A DNA stretch of 9,741 bases from Acidimicrobiales bacterium (GTDB taxonomy: Bacteria; Actinomycetota; Acidimicrobiia; Acidimicrobiales; Ilumatobacteraceae). This document shows, one piece after another, positions 1-5,834 of this stretch. The notes under the pieces are model-generated. The model was not told the origin of the DNA. It made no database searches and worked only from the letters and a program-made list of their open reading frames with translations. The stretch lies in NCBI GenBank assembly GCA_030833305.1, contig JAURHL010000065.1:1-9741 (forward strand), given 5' to 3'. Position 1 is the first letter of the stretch. The number at the start of each line of letters is the position of its first letter. The translations under genes and the position numbers were made by a program.

Positions 1-1396
1 CGTCGGCGGCGAAGTCCGAAGCGGCCGCCATGGCCAACATCCCGTCTGGGCGAACGTGCGTGGCCAACTGCGGGTGCCACACCGGCATCGACCAATCGGG
101 ATTGGACACGAAGTCGACCATCTGGTGCACGACCGAGTCACCGGTCCACGCCCGTTGTTCACGGGTGGGGCAATCCACGTAGGCGTCGAGCGCGCACAAA
201 TCGACGGTACGCAGACCGATGGCGTGGATGGCGTTCAGTGATTCGTCCGAACATTCGAACGACGCCCCCGCCGGACGAGGACGATGTCTGTCGGTCACCG
301 ACAATCGAATCCCGACGTCGGTGTTTCCGCCGCTCGGATCCCGAACGGCGACGTTGAAATATCTGGATCCGATGGTGTCGAAAGTGGTGAAGACGTCGTC
401 GACACCACGACACACGTAACGAAAGCCAGCGTGTTGACCGAGAGTGACCAGTCGTCCGCGCGGGTCGACGTGTTCGGACGCGGCCACGTCGATGCGAGTT
501 CCGGCACCGGCACCCTCGACCTCGAGCGTCACCGAGCCGGCCGCGATGCGTCCGAGGTCGAAGCGATGCAGACGAACGGAACCGGACGGATTCGTCTCCG
601 ACTCCTGATCGAGCAACACCTGTCGCACCGGGTCCTCGTGCCCCGCGGCTCCGACCACGGTGTCGGTCCCGATGTGTGCGGCCCCGTGACTCGACCCCGC
701 GGGGAACGCCACACGGACCGGGGGACGTAGCGCCCCGAACGGTGAACTCGGTGGCGACCGCCGTCCGTCGGCCCCGGTGTGCAGCGGCGTGATCTCGTAT
801 GCCGAGCGCCACGAGGAGTCGTCGAAGCCGGGGTCCGTCCAACCCCGACAATGGGCACGCGCATCGAATGATTCGAGCGGAAGACACGCAACGTCTCCGG
901 GCATCGGAACCGGAGTCCAGGCCTCACCGTTCGACGATTTCCACGACGCGTCACTGACGATCCACTCGTCCCCCACGAGGCATTCGAACACCAACGAGCC
1001 CGCGCCCAACGAATACGTCGGCGGAACCGGCACCCACCACGACGTCGACTTCCCGAAATGTCGGGCCACGACGGCCAGAGTGTTGACACCGGGAGACAAA
1101 CATGAGCCGATGTCGACGAAGTCGTATCGCGCGCTGCGCGGCTCGTTGCGAACCGGACCCCGCGCGACCTCGGTGCCGTTCACGAAGAGGATGTAGCGAC
1201 CATCGACCCAAACGCGTGCCGGGGCGTTGGTGGGTGGGCTCGACAAGGTGAACTCCCGACGAAACAGAACGATACGGTCCGTTGGATCCGCGAGTGCTGT
1301 TCGCGTGGACGTCTCCATGGTCAACTTCGGCCGTCCGTGCCAGATCCATTTCGCCTGCCACTCGTTCGAAAATGGAACGGGATGCTCGAGTCTCAT
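1..1396 (-). CDS. GH78-type alpha-L-rhamnosidase-like glycoside hydrolase (partial, C-terminus outside window)
   Basis: About 465 residues are present; the C-terminus lies beyond the left edge. The start at 1396 is an ATG with GGAGG eight bases upstream. The N-terminus carries NEWQAKWIW and then a beta-rich module with VWVDGRYILFVNG and VARGP (residues ~61-81), as in N-terminal domains of bacterial rhamnosidases. The decisive motif is DCPTREQRAWTGD at residues 408-420, the entry to the six-hairpin (alpha/alpha)6 domain of GH78. D408, E413 and D420 fall at the spacing of the acidic residues that contact rhamnose in Bacillus RhaB. Some GH78 enzymes have Glu where this one has Q414. The family removes terminal alpha-L-rhamnose from glycosides or polysaccharides. 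No signal peptide is visible, so the enzyme is probably cytoplasmic and acts on imported oligosaccharides. The second catalytic Glu is outside the window, so activity and exact sugar specificity are unproven; a rhamnosidase-like hydrolase of other specificity is possible. Confidence 0.82.
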   Translation of the reverse strand, partial: MRLEHPVPFSNEWQAKWIWHGRPKLTMETSTRTALADPTDRIVLFRREFTLSSPPTNAPARVWVDGRYILFVNGTEVARGPVRNEPRSARYDFVDIGSCLSPGVNTLAVVARHFGKSTSWWVPVPPTYSLGAGSLVFECLVGDEWIVSDASWKSSNGEAWTPVPMPGDVACLPLESFDARAHCRGWTDPGFDDSSWRSAYEITPLHTGADGRRSPPSSPFGALRPPVRVAFPAGSSHGAAHIGTDTVVGAAGHEDPVRQVLLDQESETNPSGSVRLHRFDLGRIAAGSVTLEVEGAGAGTRIDVAASEHVDPRGRLVTLGQHAGFRYVCRGVDDVFTTFDTIGSRYFNVAVRDPSGGNTDVGIRLSVTDRHRPRPAGASFECSDESLNAIHAIGLRTVDLCALDAYVDCPTREQRAWTGDSVVHQMVDFVSNPDWSMPVWHPQLATHVRPDGMLAMAAASDFAAD

Positions 1397-1422
1397 CCGA
1401 CGTGCCTCCGTGCATCGCACAT
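1393..1422 (-). CDS. Possible 9-codon leaderless leader peptide upstream of the GH78 gene
   Basis: A short frame encodes MCDARRHVG and stops at TGA, which shares the tetranucleotide ATGA with the GH78 start. Its ATG lies exactly six bases after a TANNNT box (TAGGTT), the spacing seen at other apparent leaderless starts in this window. If transcription starts at this ATG, ribosomes would translate the leader and terminate on the GH78 start codon. Alternatively the ATG is coincidental and this is simply a 26-nt 5' UTR containing the GGAGG ribosome site. Only the sequence arrangement supports it. Confidence 0.35.
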   Translation of the reverse strand: MCDARRHVG

Positions 1423-1428
1423 GGCGCG

Positions 1429-1434
1429 AACCTA
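1429..1434 (-). promoter_or_regulatory. Candidate -10 box for the GH78 gene
   Basis: TAGGTT on the minus strand matches the actinobacterial TANNNT -10 consensus and is followed by six bases and an ATG at 1422. This would place the transcription start at or next to that ATG, 26 nt before the GH78 start codon. No convincing -35 box is seen. The 62-bp gap is shared with the divergent formimidoyltransferase gene, for which I find only a weak -10 (TAGCAC, 1433-1438). Confidence 0.45.
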
Positions 1435-1458
1435 GCACCGGTGTGCCAGAGTGAGATC

Positions 1459-2262
1459 GTGCTGGAATGCGTCGTGAACGTCAGCGAGGGGCGCGATCAC
1501 AAACTGTTGTCCGCTTTCGATGCGGCGTGCGGGGGAGACCTACTCGATCGCCACACGGATCGCGATCACCACCGCAGTGTGTTCACGCTCGTCGGTGAGG
1601 ATTCGGTCCGAGCCCTCACCACATTGGCCGTCGAACGACTGAATCTGAACGATCACGAGGGTGCACACCCCCGTCTCGGAGTGATCGACGTGGTGCCGTT
1701 CGTTCCACTGCTCGACTCGTCGTTCGATGATGCGATTCGGGCCCGCGACGAGTTCGCGCACTGGCTCGCCCGAACCCACGGCGTACCGAGTTTCCTCTAC
1801 GGACCCGAACGCACGCTGCCCGAGATTCGTCGCCACGCCTGGACGTCCTTGTCCCCCGACACCGGACCCCATGATCCGCATCCGACGGCGGGTGCGGTGT
1901 CCGTCGGAGTGCGCGACCAGTTGGTCGCCTACAACTGTTGGCTGGAAACGGGGACGTCGCTCGACAGCGCCCGCGAGATCGCTCGCCGTGTTCGACAACC
2001 GGGCATACGCGCGCTCGGATTGGCCGTGAACGATCGCGTGCAGGTGAGCATGAACCTGATCTCACCGTTCGTCATCGGTCCGGCCGACGCGGTTCGCGCC
2101 GTCGACGACGTGTGTCGCGAAGTGGGCTGCGTCATCGAACACAACGAATTGGTCGGACTGCTGAGTGAACGCGTGCTCCGAGACATTCCACGGAGCAAGT
2201 GGCGGTGGCTCGACGTGTCCGAAGAACGGACGATCGAGCACCGATTGGCAAGACGCGGGTGA
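1459..2262 (+). CDS. Glutamate formimidoyltransferase family protein (FtcD N-terminal type), short form
   Basis: The 267-residue product begins VLECVVNVSEGRD, the classic start of formiminotransferase domains, so I choose GTG 1459 over the open frame that runs further upstream. HPRLGVIDVVPFVP (residues 70-83) contains the histidine (H70) corresponding to the catalytic His of FTCD. PTAGAVSVGVRDQLVAYN (142-159) and QVSMNLISP (195-203) match the C-terminal formiminotransferase subdomain, and HNELVGL (228-234) its end. The family transfers formimidoyl from formimidoylglutamate to tetrahydrofolate in histidine breakdown; some bacterial members also salvage 5-formyl-tetrahydrofolate. The protein is shorter than the usual ~300-325 residues: the stretch between FLYG (112-115) and the PTAGA block is compressed, and the usual GEYEG-like motif is replaced by PEIRRHA. 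No cyclodeaminase domain or other histidine-utilisation gene is in view. The ribosome site is weak. The family is secure, the exact substrate less so. Confidence 0.85.
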   Translation: MLECVVNVSEGRDHKLLSAFDAACGGDLLDRHTDRDHHRSVFTLVGEDSVRALTTLAVERLNLNDHEGAHPRLGVIDVVPFVPLLDSSFDDAIRARDEFAHWLARTHGVPSFLYGPERTLPEIRRHAWTSLSPDTGPHDPHPTAGAVSVGVRDQLVAYNCWLETGTSLDSAREIARRVRQPGIRALGLAVNDRVQVSMNLISPFVIGPADAVRAVDDVCREVGCVIEHNELVGLLSERVLRDIPRSKWRWLDVSEERTIEHRLARRG

Positions 2263-2526
2263 TCAGGCGGTGACGGTGCGTCGCGTGGCTTGCGCACGCT
2301 GACGGCGCAGGCGACGGCGCTCGCGCTCGGAGAGTCCGCCCCAGATACCGAATTTCTCGCCATTGACGAGGGCGTATTCCAAGCAATCCATGCGCACGAC
2401 ACAGCCGCGGCACACTTCCTTGGCCTCGCGGGTGGAGGCGCCTCGCTCCGGGAAGAACAAATCGGGGTCGACCCCCAAACAGTTGGCCTGGTCCTGCCAG
2501 TTCGCGTCGTTCGTCATCTCGTCCAT
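2263..2526 (-). CDS. WhiB-family iron-sulfur transcriptional regulator
   Basis: The product has 87 residues from ATG 2526, which has GAGG seven bases upstream; an in-frame ATG three codons later and a TTG upstream at 2580 are less likely. Four cysteines, C16, C39, C42 and C48 (C-X22-C-X2-C-X5-C), fit the [4Fe-4S] ligand pattern of Wbl proteins. GIWGG (60-64) is the conserved turn that contacts region 4 of the primary sigma factor. The tail SERERRRLRRQRAQATRR is strongly basic and suited to DNA binding. Wbl proteins are restricted to Actinobacteria and their phages, and control division, sporulation-like development, redox and antibiotic responses. The subclass cannot be fixed by eye. The stop codon lies directly against that of the convergent formimidoyltransferase gene, with no spacer. 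Upstream lie a GC-rich hairpin and a 26-bp near-palindrome that may be its operator. Confidence 0.93.
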   Translation of the reverse strand: MDEMTNDANWQDQANCLGVDPDLFFPERGASTREAKEVCRGCVVRMDCLEYALVNGEKFGIWGGLSERERRRLRRQRAQATRRTVTA

Positions 2527-2544
2527 GGGGCTGCCTCGCCGTCC

Positions 2545-2558
2545 CGGCCCGGGGGCCG
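2545..2558 (-). promoter_or_regulatory. GC hairpin in the presumed whiB-like 5' UTR
   Basis: CGGCCC and GGGCCG form perfect 6-bp arms separated by two bases, about 8 bases upstream of the GAGG ribosome site of the WhiB gene. If transcribed, it could form a compact stem (with a few bases opened for the loop) close to the site of ribosome binding. In DNA this GC-rich such palindromes also arise by chance. Confidence 0.3.
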
Positions 2559-2595
2559 TCTGGGATGTCCGGGTCCGCAACCGTGCAGGGCCCGA

Positions 2596-2621
2596 GACAC
2601 CCGTGTAACTACATGGGTGTC
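2596..2621. promoter_or_regulatory. 26-bp near-palindrome upstream of the WhiB gene, candidate operator
   Basis: Arms GACACCC and GGGTGTC are perfect inverted copies around a 12-bp centre that includes TGTAACTACA; 22 of 26 positions match the reverse complement. It begins 70 bp upstream of the WhiB start codon. The centre contains TAGTTA on the minus strand, a poor -10 candidate, so the site probably overlaps the promoter. GACAC is the core sequence bound by WhiA in Streptomyces, and here it occurs in both orientations. Binding by WhiA, or by the WhiB protein itself, is inference. Confidence 0.5.
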
Positions 2622-2664
2622 ATTCTCACTCATGAACCCCCCCGAGCGCAAGACGGTATTTCGC

Positions 2665-2683
2665 AAAAGCCCAGCCAGTGGGC
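2665..2683 (-). terminator. Intrinsic terminator after the oxygenase-Fae operon
   Basis: On the minus strand GCCCA and TGGGC form a perfect 5-bp stem with a 5-base loop, followed after one C-containing step by TTTT. It lies about 43 bases past the Fae stop codon. It is short but has both stem and T-run, which is rarely met by chance in DNA this GC-rich. Confidence 0.5.
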
Positions 2684-2723
2684 GTGTCGCGGTCCGAGTC
2701 GACGTGCGTGACTAGCCAGTGGG
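2673..2723. repeat. Two direct copies of AGCCAGTGGG
   Basis: Identical 10-bp copies lie at 2673-2682 and 2714-2723, 41 bp apart start to start (about four helical turns). The left copy is part of the terminator hairpin. The right copy lies just beyond the Fae stop and has no stem. They may be a duplicated terminator remnant or a protein-binding pair; nothing decides between these. I see no gene in the 200 bp between the WhiB start and the Fae stop. Confidence 0.4.
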
Positions 2724-2726
2724 AGT

Positions 2727-3251
2727 TCAATCGAGACGCAAGTACGGGTTCCACGGTGACGAGCCGGAGCGAACGTCGCGGCGTCCTTCGCCGGGCCGAA
2801 TGCCCGCCTCTCCCCGCTCCAACGCCCGACAAGCCGCAGCCCGATTGTTGTCGTACACCGCCCGGTCCGAATCGGCCGCCGGGTCCACCCATACCGCTGT
2901 GAGCAGGACAAATGGGACCGTGTCGTGCTCGGATGGAAAGCGCCGAGCCATGTATTCGGTCACTCCATGCGCCACGCCAGCCTGAGCCGCACCCCAGGTG
3001 AGTTCACCATGACGGTCGTTCACGATGGCGGCCTTGTTGACGAATAGCGTCGCCGGGGCGACGGGTACATCGGGCTTCCAGACCACCAGGAACGGCACGT
3101 GCCCGGCCGACGGAGTGGCCAACGCGGTTGCGAAAGCGGTCCCCACCGGACCGAGTCGATGGCCGAAAACGGTATTGATGTGTGCGCAGTTGACCCCATC
3201 ACCCACGAACGATTCACCAACCTCGTACACCGCATTGCTCGGGGTGTTCAT
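2727..3251 (-). CDS. Formaldehyde-activating enzyme (Fae) homologue
   Basis: The 174-residue product matches Fae along its length. VGESFVGDGVNCAHI (residues 11-25) corresponds to the conserved VGEALVGDGNE.AHI block, with H24 at the position of the catalytic histidine. GPVGTAFATALA (34-45), PATLFVNKAAI (67-77), WGAAQAGVAHGV (86-97) and AVWVDPAADSDRAVYDNN (119-136) follow in the family order. Fae catalyses condensation of formaldehyde with tetrahydromethanopterin to give methylene-H4MPT, in the cytoplasm. Departures from typical Fae are AA for the usual PA in the GPAQ motif and a basic C-terminal tail of ~25 residues ending NPYLRLD. The ATG at 3251 shares ATGA with the stop of the upstream oxygenase gene, so the two are translationally coupled and this is the second gene of the operon. 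The start is fixed by that overlap and by the family N-terminus. Family membership is clear; whether it uses H4MPT, folate or another acceptor is not. Confidence 0.88.
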   Translation of the reverse strand: MNTPSNAVYEVGESFVGDGVNCAHINTVFGHRLGPVGTAFATALATPSAGHVPFLVVWKPDVPVAPATLFVNKAAIVNDRHGELTWGAAQAGVAHGVTEYMARRFPSEHDTVPFVLLTAVWVDPAADSDRAVYDNNRAAACRALERGEAGIRPGEGRRDVRSGSSPWNPYLRLD

Positions 3252-4057
3252 GAATCGATGCCTCTCATCGATGTCCCGGAGGGCAGTCGTCCGTAACGCG
3301 AGAGCTTCAACGTCTCTGACGAGTCCGTACCCGGCTCGGTGTCGTACGCGAGCAACGCCACGTAACGCGGCCGCGGTCCGTGAATCTCGGTGACCCGGTG
3401 CATGCTCCAACGACCGTTGAACAGCATCAAGGTTCCCGGCGTCATCGGTTCGGTGCGCACCAGATCCGGGCGTGCGCCATTCAGCACGCCGGTCACGTCC
3501 GAGTAACACTCGTCCTTCGCCGACCGGATCTGCTTGGCGTTCTCGAAATCTCCGCCACTTTCCGAGGATTGGATGGCGATCGACACGACGAAGTCGGTCA
3601 TGTCGAAGTGCCACCCCAGACGATCACCGTCACGCATGATCGCCAGGTTCAAGGCACCCAACGGATCGGCGTACCGATGCAGGACATCGAGACCCAGACA
3701 GCGACGCACGAAATCGAGAAGAGAGTCGGACTCGTACAAGCGACGCAACGAGCTGTCGGCCGGGAACAAGTCGTAAGCCACCACCTCCACCGAACTGGCC
3801 GACACCGTTCGTCGGGGATGACCCTCGGGGAATGACTCGTCGATCGGGGCGAGATACGGCGAGGCGGTGGTCGACGATCGGTGGGCCTCCGGCGCCAACT
3901 GGTCGCATTCACGCCGCAAAACCTGGACGGCGTCGTCTCCGAGGAACCCCGGAAGCACGCACACGCCGTCGCGTCGGAACCGTTCGTGGTGTTCCGATGT
4001 CGAGGCGTCGTCGAACAGGTCGTAGCGACCCGAGTCGATGAGACTGTCCACGAGCAC
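3248..4057 (-). CDS. 2-oxoglutarate/Fe(II)-dependent oxygenase, HalD/BesD-like fold group, hydroxylase-type active site
   Basis: The 269-residue product (from GTG 4057) carries GWHFDMTDFVVSIAIQ, in which H150 and D152 are the HxD iron ligands. GTLMLFNGRWSMHRVTEIHG supplies the distal ligand H220, with R231 (PRPRY) placed to bind the 2-oxoglutarate carboxylate. The N-terminal part (RRDGVCVLPGFLGDDAV, ~28-44) is typical of phytanoyl-hydroxylase-like oxygenases. The spacing and the GGDFE segment resemble proteins often labelled HalD/BesD-like. True halogenases have Gly in place of the Asp, so this protein should hydroxylate or oxidatively demethylate rather than halogenate. GTG 4057 is chosen because it lies six bases after a TACGCT -10 box (leaderless start); GTG 4051, with GGGAG seven bases upstream, is a close alternative. 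The coupled Fae gene downstream suggests that formaldehyde is a product. The substrate is unknown. Confidence 0.82.
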   Translation of the reverse strand: MLVDSLIDSGRYDLFDDASTSEHHERFRRDGVCVLPGFLGDDAVQVLRRECDQLAPEAHRSSTTASPYLAPIDESFPEGHPRRTVSASSVEVVAYDLFPADSSLRRLYESDSLLDFVRRCLGLDVLHRYADPLGALNLAIMRDGDRLGWHFDMTDFVVSIAIQSSESGGDFENAKQIRSAKDECYSDVTGVLNGARPDLVRTEPMTPGTLMLFNGRWSMHRVTEIHGPRPRYVALLAYDTEPGTDSSETLKLSRYGRLPSGTSMRGIDS

Positions 4058-4063
4058 GCTCCC

Positions 4064-4069
4064 AGCGTA
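4064..4069 (-). promoter_or_regulatory. -10 box of the oxygenase-Fae operon (leaderless)
   Basis: TACGCT on the minus strand fits TANNNT and is followed by six bases and then GTG 4057. This implies an mRNA beginning at the start codon. No clear -35 element is present; the position expected for it overlaps the first bases of the divergent nucleoside phosphorylase transcript. Confidence 0.55.
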
Positions 4070-4080
4070 ACGGTCTCGCC

Positions 4081-4086
4081 TACGCT
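4081..4086 (+). promoter_or_regulatory. -10 box of the nucleoside phosphorylase gene (leaderless)
   Basis: TACGCT lies six bases before ATG 4093. There is no Shine-Dalgarno sequence upstream of that ATG, which supports leaderless translation. The box is an exact inverted copy of the oxygenase -10 box, 11 bp away, so the two promoters are nested back to back. Confidence 0.6.
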
Positions 4087-4092
4087 CCTTTC

Positions 4093-4809
4093 ATGCCCAT
4101 CCATCTGCGCGCCGAACCCGGTGACTACGCCCCCGCCGTTCTGTGTCCCGGTGACCCTCGCCGGGCCACTTACATCGCCAACACGTTCTTCGATCCGGGA
4201 TTCCGCATGGTGAACGAGGAGCGCGGGATGCTGGGGTACACCGGCACGTACAAGGGTCGCCCGATCAGCGTGCAGACCACCGGCATGGGCGCTCCCAGCG
4301 CCGGCATCGTGTTCGAGGAACTGGCGATGCTCGGGGCCGAGCGTCTGATTCGCGTCGGCACGTGTGGCGGTCTGCAACCGCATCTGCGCATGGCCGACAC
4401 GGTGATCGCGGTGGCGGCGTCACCCGACGATCGCACGCCCACGCGTTACGCCGGTATGGAAGGCTTCGCCCCGTCGGCCACGTATTCGTTGGTCGAATTG
4501 GCGGCCACGATGAGCAAGGCCGTGAGTGACCGTGTGTTCGTCGGCTCCATCGTCACCAGCGGACTCTTCTACGACCCGGATCCGAACACCTTCGGAACGT
4601 GGCGCAAACTCGGCCACCTCGGCGTCGAGATGGAGGCCGCGATGATGTACACGATCGCGGCCGTCAAGGGCATCGAAGCGTTGGCGATGATGACGGTGAG
4701 CGACGTCATCGACCCCGACGCCGGCAACGTGGAGCGCATCTCCGACGAGGAACTGAAGCGTGGCGTCGATCAGATGATGCGCATCGCCTGTGACGTCGCC
4801 GTCTCCTGA
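4093..4809 (+). CDS. Hexameric-type (DeoD/MTAP-like) purine nucleoside phosphorylase
   Basis: The 238-residue product shows the NP-I family signature: IHLRAEPGD (H4), LCPGDPRRA (G20, R24), ERGMLGYTGTYKG (43-55), RVGTCGGL (R87), VEMEAAM (E179, E181) and TVSDVI (S203, D204). These positions coincide with the ribose-, phosphate- and base-contacting residues of E. coli DeoD. D204, which protonates N7 of the purine, is retained and argues for a purine rather than a uridine phosphorylase. The enzyme splits purine nucleosides with phosphate to free base and ribose-1-phosphate in salvage. Segments such as APSAGIVFEELAMLGAERLIRVGT also resemble archaeal methylthioadenosine/purine phosphorylases, so the preferred nucleoside is open. 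Length is normal for the family (~235-240). It is convergent with mdh and divergent from the oxygenase operon. Confidence 0.85.
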   Translation: MPIHLRAEPGDYAPAVLCPGDPRRATYIANTFFDPGFRMVNEERGMLGYTGTYKGRPISVQTTGMGAPSAGIVFEELAMLGAERLIRVGTCGGLQPHLRMADTVIAVAASPDDRTPTRYAGMEGFAPSATYSLVELAATMSKAVSDRVFVGSIVTSGLFYDPDPNTFGTWRKLGHLGVEMEAAMMYTIAAVKGIEALAMMTVSDVIDPDAGNVERISDEELKRGVDQMMRIACDVAVS

Positions 4810-4815
4810 GAGACG
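4800..4815. terminator. Candidate bidirectional terminator hairpin between the phosphorylase gene and mdh
   Basis: CGTCTC and GAGACG form perfect 6-bp arms around a CTGA loop, which contains the phosphorylase stop codon. The hairpin lies at the junction of two convergent genes whose stop codons are 18 bp apart. No T-run follows on either strand, so it may be a weak or Rho-assisted terminator, or simply an mRNA 3' end stem. Confidence 0.4.
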
Positions 4816-4827
4816 TTGGGGCGACGA

Positions 4828-5814
<987 letters not shown>

Positions 5815-5821
5815 GCCCGAC

Positions 5822-5827
5822 AGGCTA
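5822..5827 (-). promoter_or_regulatory. Candidate -10 box of mdh (leaderless)
   Basis: TAGCCT on the minus strand fits TANNNT and ends seven bases before ATG 5814. It lies in the 20-bp gap after the acyltransferase stop. No Shine-Dalgarno sequence is evident at the mdh start, consistent with a leaderless transcript. Confidence 0.5.
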
Positions 5828-5834
5828 GGACAAT

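Noticed and set aside
1282..1458. N-terminal extension of the formimidoyltransferase
   Set aside because: It would overlap the GH78 gene and its promoter, and the family N-terminus begins at LECVVNVSEGRD, so GTG 1459 fits better.
2527..2580. TTG 2580 start for the WhiB protein
   Set aside because: The extra 18 residues are Pro/Arg/Gly-rich and unlike Wbl N-termini; ATG 2526 has a well-placed GAGG.
2632..2715. 27-codon plus-strand ORF (MNPPERKTVF...) in the gap between WhiB and Fae
   Set aside because: There is no -10 at the leaderless distance, no ribosome site and no recognisable sequence; it lies across the terminator of the opposite strand.
3252..3614. N-terminal extension of Fae to 3614
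   Set aside because: The extra residues are arginine-rich, overlap the oxygenase gene in another frame, and precede the normal Fae start at the ATGA overlap.
3248..4057. Oxygenase as a HalD/BesD-type radical halogenase
   Set aside because: The iron motif is HFD with Asp present; halogenases need Gly or Ala there to bind chloride.
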